This document shows, piece by piece, positions 8,062 through 15,605 of a stretch of 40,500 nt of DNA (the stretch's first letter is position 1; each line of letters starts with the position of its first letter). The notes under the pieces were generated by a model. That model was not told the origin of the DNA. It saw only the letters and a program-made list of their open reading frames with translations, and ran no database searches. The stretch comes from Streptomyces atratus (GTDB taxonomy: Bacteria; Actinomycetota; Actinomycetes; Streptomycetales; Streptomycetaceae): the NCBI RefSeq assembly GCF_014648655.1, contig NZ_BMRN01000048.1, positions 1 through 40,500 of the forward strand, written 5' to 3'. Made by a program: the position numbers and the translations under genes.

Positions 8062-8470
8062 GGAGGGCCGGCTGTGGCGGATCGTCTTCGATGCGCGCAC
8101 CCCGCTCGGGCCGGTGCGCCGCCCGCGCGTCTTCGCGGAGGTGGGGGCGGCCGGGCTCGCCACCCGGGCACTCGACCTCGCGGCGGCGGCTGTCGCGAAG
8201 GCCCTCGACCTGGGGCTGTCGGCGGCCGTCCTGGTGCTCGTCCTGATGCCGATCGAGGTGTCCAACATCATGCCGACCCTGCCGGGTCAGCTGGGCACCT
8301 TCGAGACGGCCGTGCTGGGCGCGACAGCGGGCGTCCTCAGCCAGGCCGAAGGGGTGGCCTTCGCACTATTCTTCCATGCTCAGCAAGTGCTTCCCCAGAT
8401 CCCGCTGGGGATGATGGCGATGGCAGGCAATTCATTTCTACGAGACCGATCGAAACGGAATTCGACATGA
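8062..8470 (+). pseudogene. Flippase-like (lysylphosphatidylglycerol synthase TM) protein, C-terminal remnant
   Basis: The rightward frame from about 8062 (PSAPEGRLWRIVFDARTPLG) reaches LGLSAAVLVLVLMPIEVSNI, then MPTLPGQLGTFETAVLGATA and FALFFHAQQVLPQIPLGMM. The P-x-x-PGQLG-x-[FY]-E motif is the hallmark of the last transmembrane part of the flippase-like / LPG-synthase TM family. The N-terminal membrane helices are missing. Its broken 5' end meets the broken 5' end of the methyltransferase remnant. The frame stops at 8470 and overlaps the next gene's ATG by four bases. Confidence 0.72.
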
Positions 8471-8925
8471 CCGAACTGTGGAACGCCGACACTCCCAAGT
8501 TGATTCATCTGCCCTCGGGGCGGATGATCCGGGGGCGCGGCCTCAGGTATGACCTGCCGGAGGGACAGACCCCCACGTTCGCCGTGCACTTGACGGACCA
8601 TGAGCAGCCCAGCTCGCCGTGGGAGTCCATATGGGTTCCTTGGCGGGACTTTTGGCTTCCCGCCGACCCCATGGACGCGATGCGTAAACTCCGCCTCGCC
8701 TACGAGCGCGCCCCGAGCGAGCGCGTGGAGGTCTGCTGCGGGGGCGGCGTCGGACGGACTGGTACGGCACTGTCCGCGATCTGCGTCTTCGAGGGCATGG
8801 ATCCCAAGGAGGCGGTCAAGTGGGTGCGACAGAACTATCACCCCCGTGCGGTCGAGGTGCCCTGGCAGCGGCGTTTCATCCACCAGGTCTTCGCCGCCGA
8901 CACCTCCGGATCAGGGCAGGCGTAA
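8467..8925 (+). CDS. Protein-tyrosine-phosphatase-like protein
   Basis: The 152-aa protein starts at ATG 8467 (MTELWNADTPKLIHLPSG). Near residue 93 it has VEVCCGGGVGRTGTALSAIC, a Cys-x5-Arg phosphatase P-loop (C-GGGVG-R-T-G-T) as in dual-specificity and tyrosine phosphatases. W-x-x-W-x-DFWLP (about 60-70) may supply the general acid Asp. The C-terminal MDPKEAVKWVRQNYHPRAVE is the usual helix after the P-loop. Similar small proteins are frequent in Streptomyces, often annotated as protein phosphatase. The start overlaps the flippase remnant's stop, so it may once have been translationally coupled to that gene. Confidence 0.75.
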   Translation: MTELWNADTPKLIHLPSGRMIRGRGLRYDLPEGQTPTFAVHLTDHEQPSSPWESIWVPWRDFWLPADPMDAMRKLRLAYERAPSERVEVCCGGGVGRTGTALSAICVFEGMDPKEAVKWVRQNYHPRAVEVPWQRRFIHQVFAADTSGSGQA

Positions 8926-8968
8926 CCGCTTGTGCAGTTACCCAGTCCCATCCTCCACGCCGCGAGGG

Positions 8969-8992
8969 GAGTAATTGTCAAGATCTGTGGAT
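8969..8992. repeat. 24-bp block, copy 2 (probable IS256-type element end)
   Basis: This is the second copy of the block at 6331-6354, same orientation, 20 of 24 bases identical, sharing GAG-x-AATTGTCA and the terminal TGTGGAT. It lies 53 bp beyond the stop of the alpha/beta hydrolase gene, whose start abuts the second IS256 transposase remnant. The parallel with copy 1 is the main reason for calling it an element end. Confidence 0.5.
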
Positions 8993-9045
8993 CGATGGCC
9001 ATGGGCGGGGTCTGACTTTGGTGTCGTTGTGACCGCGCAGGAGTT

Positions 9046-9846
9046 TCAGGCGAGGCCCTCGATGAAGTCCGAGAGCGCGGTGTGCAGGATCCCAGGCTGT
9101 TCCAGGTGCAGGTCGTGGCCGGTGCCTGGGATGCTCATGGCCATGGTGGCGGGTCGCTGCCGGAGCATTTCGTCGGCTTCCTGTGCAGGAATGAAGCCGG
9201 ATTGGGCCAGGACGACCAGGGTGGGGCATGCGACATGCCTCCACTCGTGTCGGAAGGAACGCTGGGCGTTCTCCGCCAGCGAGCGGACCATCACGTCCCG
9301 GTCGAAGCGAGGCCACCATCCGCCGTCGCGTTCTTCCAGTCCGGCCGCCCAGCCTGCGCCGACCGGTCCGCCGCCGAGGAATGCGGCTGCCGCTTCGCGT
9401 GAGGGAAACGGTGTCGGCCACGAGCCGAGCCATCCGCCGATGTCCACGGGGCCGTTCGGGTTTGGACCGCCGGAGCCCGCCTCGACGAGCACGAGCGCGC
9501 GGACGAGTCCGGGATGCGCGGCGGCGGTGAGCATGGCTGTGTGCCCGCCCAGCGACTGGCCGACCAGGACGGGCCGCTGCAGCGCCAGCTGATCGACAAC
9601 GGCGATGGCGTCTGCGACGTAGGCGGCGCGGGAGACGTCCCGTGGGTGGCGCTCGCTGGCGCCGTGCCCGCGCTGGTCGACCGCGACGACCCGATATCTG
9701 GAGCTCAACCTCCGTGCCAGCACGTCCCATTCACCCGCGTGACCGGCCAGGCCGTGCAGCAACACGATGGGCTGCCCAGGCCCGCCCCAGTCCCGACAGG
9801 CAAGCCGGACACCGTCTCGCACCACCACGCGTTCAGACCATGCCAC
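9046..9846 (-). CDS. Alpha/beta hydrolase
   Basis: This 266-aa protein is a full-length alpha/beta hydrolase. It shows the oxyanion segment PIVLLHGLAGHAGEW (about 27-41), VVAVDQRGHGAS, the nucleophile elbow VGQSLGGHT (Ser near residue 97), and a late GTGHDLHLEQP that supplies the catalytic His. Family members hydrolyse esters, lactones or C-C bonds; the substrate is not predictable. The ATG at 9846 lies immediately after the IS256 transposase remnant, which shares its strand and runs into the start. There is no clear ribosome binding site beyond a G-rich stretch. Confidence 0.85.
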   Translation of the reverse strand: MAWSERVVVRDGVRLACRDWGGPGQPIVLLHGLAGHAGEWDVLARRLSSRYRVVAVDQRGHGASERHPRDVSRAAYVADAIAVVDQLALQRPVLVGQSLGGHTAMLTAAAHPGLVRALVLVEAGSGGPNPNGPVDIGGWLGSWPTPFPSREAAAAFLGGGPVGAGWAAGLEERDGGWWPRFDRDVMVRSLAENAQRSFRHEWRHVACPTLVVLAQSGFIPAQEADEMLRQRPATMAMSIPGTGHDLHLEQPGILHTALSDFIEGLA

Positions 9847-10073
9847 GTCGGCCCCCAGGGAATCGGCTGGCCTTGATCATGCCGCAAGCGTTCGAAGCAG
9901 GCGCCCGCCCGGACGAGGGCGACGAGGTGGGGTGCATTCACGGCCCGCCACCGTTGCTGGGCGGACTCGACGAGTTTGAAGACCATGGCCAGGGCGGCGG
10001 TGCGGGAGCCGGCGCCGTGGGTGACCTTGGTCCGCAGCTGGACGGTGGCGAAGGTCGACTCGATCGGATTCGT
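9847..10073 (-). pseudogene. IS256-family transposase, second 3' remnant
   Basis: The leftward frame reads TNPIESTFATVQLRTKVTHG, AGSRTAALAMVFKLVESAQQ and RWRAVNAPHLVALVRAGACF, the same C-terminal region as the remnant at 6867-7260 but clearly diverged from it. Only about 65 recognisable residues remain, because the sequence changes abruptly at about 10074. After ACFE the frame no longer matches the family and runs on into the hydrolase gene in another phase. It belongs to a related but different IS256 element. Confidence 0.75.
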
Positions 10074-10078
10074 GCCGG

Positions 10079-10177
10079 ATGCCGTTCACCGTCCGGACGC
10101 TCACCCGCGCCTGGCTGCTCGTCCGGAGCAGCCGGGCGGAGGAAGTCATCGCCGTCCTGAACCGACTGCCACGGTGA
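10079..10177 (+). other. Possible 3' tail of an unknown gene cut by the IS256 element
   Basis: A short rightward frame reads TVRTLTRAWLLVRSSRAEEV and IAVLNRLPR before TGA. It looks like an amphipathic C-terminal helix and begins exactly where the IS256 similarity ends, so it may be the end of a gene destroyed by insertion. I do not recognise the family, and the piece is too short to be sure it was ever coding. Confidence 0.2.
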
Positions 10178-10201
10178 GCTGTCCGTGGCAGGAGCGCCGG
10201 A

Positions 10202-11254
10202 TCAGCCGATCAGGGTGTCCTTCAGCCATGGGGCGATCACGGCCATCGCCTCGCCGAAGCGCGAGATGGCGCAGTGGCCGGTGTCCGGGATCAGTTCGAC
10301 CCGGGTGTCCCGGCGGCCCTCGAACACCAGGGTGTCGTCCAGTGGGACGTGGACGTCCTCAGTGCCGTTGACCACAAGCATCGGCCCATTGGCGTCCTGG
10401 TCCAGCAGCGGGCGCAGGTCGAAGGCCGCGAAGGCCTCCTCGCGCTCGGCTGTGCTCGGCATGGCGTCGAAGCCCAGGGCGTTTCCGACGATGCCGTCCA
10501 TGCCGAAGGCGAAGCCGCGGCCCGGAGCGAAGGAGCGCTCCACCGGGCCGCCGAGCACCACGGAGGCGTCCACCGCGCCGGTCAGTCCGCTCCGGGCGGA
10601 GTAGTAACCGCCCATCGAGATGCCGAAGTGGCCGACCTTCCCGTTGCCGGCCGCGCGGGCGAAGGAGACCAGTCCGGCGATCACCTCGGCCCCGCCGTCC
10701 GGGGTCATCGGCAGGTGGGCGGTCTCGCCGGTGCCGGCGAGGTCGAACAGCAGGAGTCGTGCCGGAAGGGCGAGCGCGAGCTGCTCCCACATGCCGTGCA
10801 GGTCGGTCTTCCAGGAGTCCACCCCGCCGCTGGCCAGCACGACCGGCGCGTCGGCGGGCAGGCCGGGGGCGGCTATCAGGTGGATCGGCAAGGTGGCCTC
10901 GCCGCCCCGGTACGGGACGGTGAGCGTGCGGCGCTCGAACTCCACCGGGAAGCCGGGGGCGGCGAGGGCGTACTGCTCGACCTGGCGGGCGAGCGCCGTT
11001 CGCTTCGGGTCGTCGGCCAGTGAGGGGAACTTGGCCCAGCCGTATGCCTGCGCGGCCAGGCGGTGCCGCCCGGCCTCGGCATGCCGGGCGGCGAGGGCGG
11101 ACCACTCGTACACCCAGCCGCCGGGCCGGTCGGGCCACATCTCGGTGACGGCGGCGCGGACCGCGTCCACCTCGTCGACGGGAAGGCCGAGGGTCATCTG
11201 CGGGTAGCGCTCGACGAACAGGTCCTGCGGGTCCAGGGGCCAGGTGAATGACAT
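10202..11254 (-). CDS. Alpha/beta hydrolase (FrsA/acyl-esterase-like)
   Basis: From the ATG at 11254 (MSFTWPLDPQDLFVERYPQM), preceded by GGAGG, the protein is 350 aa. An N-terminal helical cap region (about 1-120) precedes a hydrolase core: APVVLASGGVDSWKTDL, LLLFDLAGTGET, the nucleophile elbow HFGISMGGYYSAR (G-x-S-x-G), MLVVNGTEDVHVPL for the acid, and IPDTGHCAISRFGE for the His. The long N-terminal cap with a late core resembles FrsA/dipeptidyl-type esterases. It is divergent from a TetR gene across a gap with a 9-bp perfect inverted repeat, so it is probably the repressed target. The upstream in-frame ATG at 11320 would overlap that operator and is unlikely. Confidence 0.85.
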   Translation of the reverse strand: MSFTWPLDPQDLFVERYPQMTLGLPVDEVDAVRAAVTEMWPDRPGGWVYEWSALAARHAEAGRHRLAAQAYGWAKFPSLADDPKRTALARQVEQYALAAPGFPVEFERRTLTVPYRGGEATLPIHLIAAPGLPADAPVVLASGGVDSWKTDLHGMWEQLALALPARLLLFDLAGTGETAHLPMTPDGGAEVIAGLVSFARAAGNGKVGHFGISMGGYYSARSGLTGAVDASVVLGGPVERSFAPGRGFAFGMDGIVGNALGFDAMPSTAEREEAFAAFDLRPLLDQDANGPMLVVNGTEDVHVPLDDTLVFEGRRDTRVELIPDTGHCAISRFGEAMAVIAPWLKDTLIG

Positions 11255-11319
11255 GGTGATGCCTCCTGCTGCACTTAAAGCCGGAACTCTTGCATTAGCG
11301 ACTATGTACCCGTGCGGCA

Positions 11320-11345
11320 CTTAACGCAAGCAGCACTGCGTTAAG
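11320..11345. promoter_or_regulatory. Operator: perfect 9-bp inverted repeat between hydrolase and tetR
   Basis: CTTAACGCA (11320-11328) and TGCGTTAAG (11337-11345) are exact reverse complements separated by 8 bp. The site lies 24 bp before the tetR ATG and 66 bp before the hydrolase ATG. A related half-site, GCACTTAA, lies at 11271, nearer the hydrolase. Such an arrangement is usual for a TetR autorepressor that also controls a divergent target; binding itself is inferred. Confidence 0.65.
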
Positions 11346-11368
11346 GTGATGGTCGAGGTGATCGATAC

Positions 11369-11968
11369 ATGACCGAGGAAGAACCCGAGCCGGTCCGCCG
11401 CCGCCCGGGCGGCCGCGCCGCGCGCGTCCGCCAGGCCGTTCTGGCGGCCACCATGGAGGTGCTGGCCGAGGAGGGCATCGCCCGGCTCAGCATCGCCGAA
11501 GTCGCGGCCCGTGCCGGGGTCAACGAGACCACGGTGTACCGGCGTTGGGGCAGCCGGGAGAAGCTCGCGCTGGATGCCATGCTCGCCGGAAGCGACGAGG
11601 GCATCCCCGTCCCCGACACCGGAACCGTCCGCACCGACCTGGCAGCCTTCGCCCGCGCGCTGGCCGAGTACCTCGCCACCCCGACCGGCCGCGCCGTTGC
11701 CCGGGCGGCCTCGCTCAGCTCCGACGACCCCGACCTCGCCGAGGCCTGGCAGACCTTCTGGCAGTCCCGCCTCGATCAGGCCGGCGCCATCGTCAGCCGG
11801 GCCGTCGAACGCGGGGAACTCCCGACGGACACGGACGCGACCCTGGCGCTGGAACTGCTCTGCTCCCCGCTCCAGACCCGCTCCCTGCTCGGCCACCGCC
11901 CGATCGAACCGGACCTCCCGGAGCGTTTGACGGACTTGGTACTGGACGGCCTGAGGGGGAGGAGTTAG
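11369..11968 (+). CDS. TetR/AcrR-family transcriptional regulator
   Basis: This is a 199-aa regulator. The HTH spans about residues 15-65: VRQAVLAATMEVLAEEGIARLSIAEVAARAGVNETTVYRRWGSREKLALDAM. The C-terminal half (TGTVRTDLAAFARALAEYLA, FWQSRLDQAGAIVSRAVERG) resembles the TetR_C_11-type ligand domain. It starts 24 bp after a perfect operator and is divergent from the 350-aa hydrolase. Its likely job is to repress that hydrolase and itself until a ligand binds. The inducer is unknown and may be the hydrolase substrate. Confidence 0.88.
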   Translation: MTEEEPEPVRRRPGGRAARVRQAVLAATMEVLAEEGIARLSIAEVAARAGVNETTVYRRWGSREKLALDAMLAGSDEGIPVPDTGTVRTDLAAFARALAEYLATPTGRAVARAASLSSDDPDLAEAWQTFWQSRLDQAGAIVSRAVERGELPTDTDATLALELLCSPLQTRSLLGHRPIEPDLPERLTDLVLDGLRGRS

Positions 11969-12202
11969 GGGCTGTCCCCAGCCTCCCAGGGGGTTGGTAC
12001 GCAACGGTGGAACGCCGCCGCTCAGGTTCCAACGTCGCTCCGGTGCGGCACCCGCAGCCGCGTCTCGCGCAGGAGGGCGTTCCCGTTGCAGTCCCTGCTG
12101 GTGTCTGCGTTGTGCTGCCCAGGGGCCCGGCAGCCGCACACCAGGTGACTATGTGCCCGCGCCCACAGGCTCCACCGGACGAATACCCCATATTCGGAAT
12201 GA

Positions 12203-12472
12203 CGCTCCTCGCCAGTCGGGGCGTCTGAGTGGTCGATGAATGAGCGGCGGGCCTTCGCGAACGACCTGTTCCGCTCGCAACTGATCGCGGTGTCGGCCGG
12301 CAGCAACCGCGCGAAGGGCGACAAGGACCCGGGGAACTGGAAGCCGCCGCTGGAGTCGTACCACTGCACCTACGGCCGGGCCTGGATCAGCGTGAAGTCC
12401 GACTACAACCTCACCGCCAACCAGACGGAGGCCGACGCCCTGTCCCAGATGCTCGACACCTGCGACTCCTGA
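12203..12472 (+). pseudogene. HNH endonuclease family (DUF1524/GmrSD C-terminal-like) protein, 3' remnant
   Basis: From about 12215 the frame gives GASEWSMNERRAFANDL, then LIAVSAGSNRAKGDKDPGNW, KPPLESYHCTYGRAWISVKS and EADALSQMLDTCDS. N-x-x-K-x-D-x-DP-x-x-W-x-PP followed by Y-x-C-x-Y is the C-terminal part of secreted HNH/DUF1524 nucleases common in Streptomyces. The N-terminal signal peptide and the catalytic His region are absent and the frame is closed upstream at 12200, so only the end of the gene survives. A strong hairpin follows its stop, as expected for the original gene end. Confidence 0.68.
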
Positions 12473-12476
12473 CCCT

Positions 12477-12530
12477 TCAGGCGAAGCACCGGGTTTCCCG
12501 AGTGGGAACACCGCCCGGGAAACCGCCTGA
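12477..12530 (+). terminator. Terminator hairpin after the HNH remnant
   Basis: GGTTTCCCG (12492-12500) pairs exactly with CGGGAAACC (12516-12524), and the outer arms TCAGGCG (12477-12483) and CGCCTGA (12524-12530) extend the structure with a bulge on the left. It starts five bases after the HNH remnant's stop. There is no T run, which is usual for Streptomyces terminators. Confidence 0.6.
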
Positions 12531-12660
12531 GCGCCGGACGGCGACGCCCGGCCCCGACCCACCGCGGGGACATGGAAGACAAGACGCCCCGCCCGGCCGC
12601 TGTCTCCGCGGCGACCACCACCACCCCGGGTGCTGTTCCCCTGGGCCCTGACCCCGGGTT

Positions 12661-12882
12661 TTGGACACCGGAGAAACTTGGATCTTGATGGTCCAGGAGA
12701 ACGGAGTCCCTGTGGGGATGAAGCACTACCCCGCCGAATTCAAGGCGGACGCGGTCGCGCTGTACCGGTCGCGTCCAGGAGCGACGATCAATTCGGTCGC
12801 CACCGACCTTCGGGTGGACACCGGGACACTGCGGAACTGGATCAGGGTCGCTGACGGACGTCGGTCCGGCACATCAGCGTGA
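12661..12882 (+). pseudogene. IS3-family orfA fragment with left end
   Basis: TGGACACCGG at 12662 looks like an IS3-type left end. From the ATG at 12718 the frame reads MKHYPAEFKADAVALYRSRP, GATINSVATDLRVDTGTLRN and WIRVAD, the N-terminal HTH of IS3-family OrfA. OrfA usually has about 100 residues; here similarity stops after about 45 and the frame ends at 12882 against the marR gene. The matching right end and orfB tail of the same kind of IS lie at the window's left edge, so the two pieces may come from sister copies. Confidence 0.68.
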
Positions 12883-12888
12883 TCGCTT

Positions 12889-13359
12889 TCATGCGGCGAT
12901 CACTGCCGGCGTCCGCGCGGTTTCGACGGTGCGCACCAGAGGTTCCAGCCGGGGGTCCTCGGCGGCTTCCTGCAGCGCCGCACGCAGGGCCGCCTCGTTC
13001 GTCGGGCGGGCTTCGCCGAGCAGCTTGAGGCCGGCCTCGGTGACGTCGGTGTAGATCCCGCGCCGGTCGGTGGGGCACAGGTAGCGCTCCAGGAGTCCGC
13101 GGTCCTCGAGGCGGGTGACCAGGCGGGTCGTCGCGCTCTGGCTGAGCACGACGGAGTCGGCGACCTGCTTCATCTGCAGGTGTCCACCCTCCCGCTCGTG
13201 CTGGCGGCCGAGGACGTCGAGGAGCGAGTACTCGCGCACGCTCAGGCCATGACCGGCCTGCAGGGCGCGCTCGAGGTGGGACTCGATCTTTCCGTGCAGC
13301 AGAGACAGCGCGCACCAGCCCTGAGCCAGTGCGGTGAGCGCGGGGGCAGTAGCAGTCAA
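12889..13359 (-). CDS. MarR-family transcriptional regulator
   Basis: I chose the TTG start at 13359, which follows GGAGG by six bases; the open frame continues upstream but over the promoter region. The protein is then 156 aa, normal for MarR. The winged helix runs about residues 50-115: LSVREYSLLDVLGRQHEREG, LQMKQVADSVVLSQSATTRL, VTRLEDRGLLERYLCPTDRR, with the D-x-R wing, then GIYTDVTEAGLKLL. It is divergent from the MFS operon, and the gap carries two inverted copies of TGCAACTATTG. I infer that it represses the operon and itself; the signal may be a phenolic or electrophile, as for many MarR proteins. Confidence 0.88.
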   Translation of the reverse strand: MTATAPALTALAQGWCALSLLHGKIESHLERALQAGHGLSVREYSLLDVLGRQHEREGGHLQMKQVADSVVLSQSATTRLVTRLEDRGLLERYLCPTDRRGIYTDVTEAGLKLLGEARPTNEAALRAALQEAAEDPRLEPLVRTVETARTPAVIAA

Positions 13360-13388
13360 CGGGGGCCTCCTTCTTCGGGCCGTCCCCT

Positions 13389-13461
13389 CAATAGTTGCAC
13401 ACGACGATACATGCATACACCCTTAGCATGCGCTTGGCTTATCAGGCGTATGCAACTATTG
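13389..13461. promoter_or_regulatory. MarR operator pair in the marR/MFS gap
   Basis: CAATAGTTGCA (13389-13399) and TGCAACTATTG (13451-13461) are exact reverse complements 51 bp apart. One faces marR and one faces the MFS gene, whose ATG is at 13509. A third copy, TGCAATTATTG, occurs at 19746. Recurrence at three promoters near one MarR gene supports a role as its binding box, though this is inferred from sequence alone. Confidence 0.65.
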
Positions 13462-13508
13462 TCGTGAGACGTAAGCGCTCAACGCAAGCACTTGGAAGGT
13501 AGCTCCCC

Positions 13509-14720
13509 ATGCCTCTCGCGCTCCTGGCTCTCGCCATCGGGGCCTTCGGGATCGGCACCACCGAATTCGTGATCATGGGCGTGCTGCCCCAGGTCGCAGG
13601 CGACTTCGGCGTGACCATCCCGGCCGCCGGCTGGCTGGTCTCCGGTTACGCCCTGGGCGTCGTGTTCGGCGCGCCGCTCCTGACCGTTCTCGGCACCAAG
13701 GTGTCCCGCAAGAAGATGCTGATGTTCCTGATGACGCTGTTCGTCATCGGCAACGCACTGTCCGCCATCGCACCGAGCTTCGGCGTCATGCTCATCGGCC
13801 GGATCGTGTCCTCCCTGGCACACGGCGCGTTCTTCGGCATCGGTTCCGTGGTCGCAGCCGGCCTTGTCGCTCCGGAGAAGAAGGCCTCGGCCATCTCCCT
13901 GATGTTCATGGGCCTGACCGTGGCCAACATCGTCGGTGTCCCCGGCGGTACGTACATCGGCCAGGCCGCCGGCTGGCGCGTCACGTTCGTCATCGTCGCC
14001 GCGCTCGGCGTCATCGGCTTCCTCGGCGTCGCCAAGCTGGTGCCCGAGACGGGCCGACCCGATTCGGTGACCGTACGCACCGAGTTCGCCGCATTCCGCA
14101 ACGTGCAGGTGTGGCTGGCCATGGCCATGACCGTCCTCGGCTACGGCGGTGTCTTCGCCGCGATCACCTACATCACCCCGATGATGACCGAGGTGGCCGG
14201 CTACACCGAGGGCGCGGTGACCTGGCTGCTCGTCCTCTTCGGTATCGGCATGTTCCTGGGCAACCTCCTCGGCGGCAAGTTCGCCGACCGCAGGCTCATG
14301 CCGATGCTCCTCACCACCCTCGCGGCCCTCACCGCCGCGCTGCTGCTGTTCACCGCGACCGCCCACAACAAGGTGCTGGCCGCGATCACCCTCTCCCTGA
14401 TCGGCGCCCTCGGCTTCGCGACCGTCCCGCCGCTGCAGAAGTGGGTGCTCGACCAGGCCCCGGCCGCTCCGACCCTGGCCTCCGCCGCCAACATCGGCGC
14501 CTTCAACCTCGGCAACGCCCTCGCGGCCTGGCTCGGCGGTGTCGTGATCGCCGCGGGCCTCGGCTACACCTCCCCCAACTGGGTCGGCGCCATCCTCTCC
14601 GGCACAGCCCTGCTGCTCGCCCTTCTCGCCGCCCGCCTCCACCGCCGTACCCGCACCGCCGAACGCGTCGTCGCAGGGTCCGTCGGGCGCCGGAGCACGC
14701 CGGAAACCGTCCTGCACTGA
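13509..14720 (+). CDS. MFS transporter (DHA1 family, AraJ/Cml-type efflux)
   Basis: This 403-aa membrane protein has about 12 hydrophobic segments. It starts MPLALLALAIGAFGIGTTEF and continues VIMGVLPQVAGDFGVTIPAA, which is typical of the AraJ/PbuE/chloramphenicol-exporter group of drug:H+ antiporters. The loop 2-3 motif appears as LGTKVSRKKML, and the antiporter motif C region as GLTVANIVGVPGGTYIGQ. It probably exports a small toxic molecule at the cell membrane. It is first gene of a rightward set with the GlcG/HbpS-like, NTF2-like and aldo/keto reductase genes, and starts 47 bp after a MarR box. The substrate is unknown. Confidence 0.88.
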   Translation: MPLALLALAIGAFGIGTTEFVIMGVLPQVAGDFGVTIPAAGWLVSGYALGVVFGAPLLTVLGTKVSRKKMLMFLMTLFVIGNALSAIAPSFGVMLIGRIVSSLAHGAFFGIGSVVAAGLVAPEKKASAISLMFMGLTVANIVGVPGGTYIGQAAGWRVTFVIVAALGVIGFLGVAKLVPETGRPDSVTVRTEFAAFRNVQVWLAMAMTVLGYGGVFAAITYITPMMTEVAGYTEGAVTWLLVLFGIGMFLGNLLGGKFADRRLMPMLLTTLAALTAALLLFTATAHNKVLAAITLSLIGALGFATVPPLQKWVLDQAPAAPTLASAANIGAFNLGNALAAWLGGVVIAAGLGYTSPNWVGAILSGTALLLALLAARLHRRTRTAERVVAGSVGRRSTPETVLH

Positions 14721-14811
14721 CCTGGACGCGCCACCGCAGCCCGAGCCTTCCCACTCACACCCGATCCCCCATCTGATCCCCACCCGATCCCCCACCCGCG
14801 AAGGAATCGTC

Positions 14812-15234
14812 ATGAGCACCACCATCCCCGTCGCCCCGCTGACCACGCAGGACGCCGAGGTCCTCGTCACCGCCGCGCGCCGCGCCGCCGACGCCGCGAA
14901 AGTCACCGTGAGCGTCACCGTCCTCGACGCGGGCGGGCACCTGCTGGCCTTCCGCCGGGACGACCGGGCGGTGCTGATCTCCGGCGAGACCAGCACCCGC
15001 AAGGCCTACACCGCCCTGCAGCTCGACGCGCCGACCGCGGACCTCGTCGACCTCGTCAAGCCCGAGGGACCGTTCCACTCCCTGCCCACCGCGCTCGACA
15101 AGCCGCTGCTGTTCATCGCCGGCGGCGCCCCCGTCCACCGCGACGGCCGCCTCATCGGCGCCATCGGCGTCGGCGGCGGCGCCCCCGAGCAGGACCACGG
15201 CTTCGCCATCGCGGCCGTCGAGGAGCTGTCCTGA
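14812..15234 (+). CDS. GlcG/HbpS-family heme-binding-like protein
   Basis: This 140-aa protein matches the GlcG/HbpS (DUF336) family: VTVSVTVLDAGGHLLAFRRD, ISGETSTRKAYTALQLDAPT and GAPVHRDGRLIGAIGVGGGA. Family members form octamers; HbpS of Streptomyces binds heme and takes part in redox sensing, while others accompany small-molecule metabolism. No export signal is visible, so this copy should be cytoplasmic. It lies 91 bp after the MFS gene and overlaps the next start by one base (TGATG), so the two are translationally coupled. Confidence 0.85.
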   Translation: MSTTIPVAPLTTQDAEVLVTAARRAADAAKVTVSVTVLDAGGHLLAFRRDDRAVLISGETSTRKAYTALQLDAPTADLVDLVKPEGPFHSLPTALDKPLLFIAGGAPVHRDGRLIGAIGVGGGAPEQDHGFAIAAVEELS

Positions 15235-15590
15235 TGTCCCGCACCCCGCAGGAAGTCTTCGCCGACCACGGGAAGCGGCTCGGCACCGGGGACCTCGACC
15301 TGATCACCGCGAACTACACCGAGGACGCCGTCTTCATCACCCCCGAGGGAACCCTGACGGGTCACCAGGGCGTACGGGAGGGAATCGGCCGTCTCCTGGC
15401 CGATCTCCCCGACGCCGACTGGCAGTTGACTCCGCGGTTCGCCGGAAACGTGCTGTTCCTGCAGTGGACCGCCACCACCGCCACCCACGAGGTCACCGAC
15501 GGCGTCGACACGTTCGTCTTCCGTGACGGTCTCATCGGCGCCCAGACCGTCCGCTACACCCTCTCCACCCGTACGACCCGTACCGTCTGA
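15234..15590 (+). CDS. NTF2-like/SnoaL-type protein
   Basis: This 118-aa protein has the NTF2-like pattern: an N-terminal helix (PQEVFADHGKRLGTGDLDLI), then TANYTEDAVFITPEGTLTGH, QGVREGIGRLLADLP and C-terminal strands GNVLFLQWTATTATHEVTDG and VDTFVFRDGLIGAQTVRY. Such cone-shaped proteins act as small isomerases or hydrolases or simply bind ligands. The ATG overlaps the preceding stop, and the next gene starts 15 bp downstream, so it belongs to the MFS operon. Function within the operon is unknown. Confidence 0.82.
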   Translation: MSRTPQEVFADHGKRLGTGDLDLITANYTEDAVFITPEGTLTGHQGVREGIGRLLADLPDADWQLTPRFAGNVLFLQWTATTATHEVTDGVDTFVFRDGLIGAQTVRYTLSTRTTRTV

Positions 15591-15605
15591 AAGGCCACAC
15601 GCACC

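Noticed and set aside
13479..15002. Long leftward open frame opposite the MFS and HbpS-like genes
   Set aside because: Its translation is a Gly/Asp/His/Glu-rich low-complexity shadow of strongly biased codons on the other strand. The plus-strand genes have clear domains.
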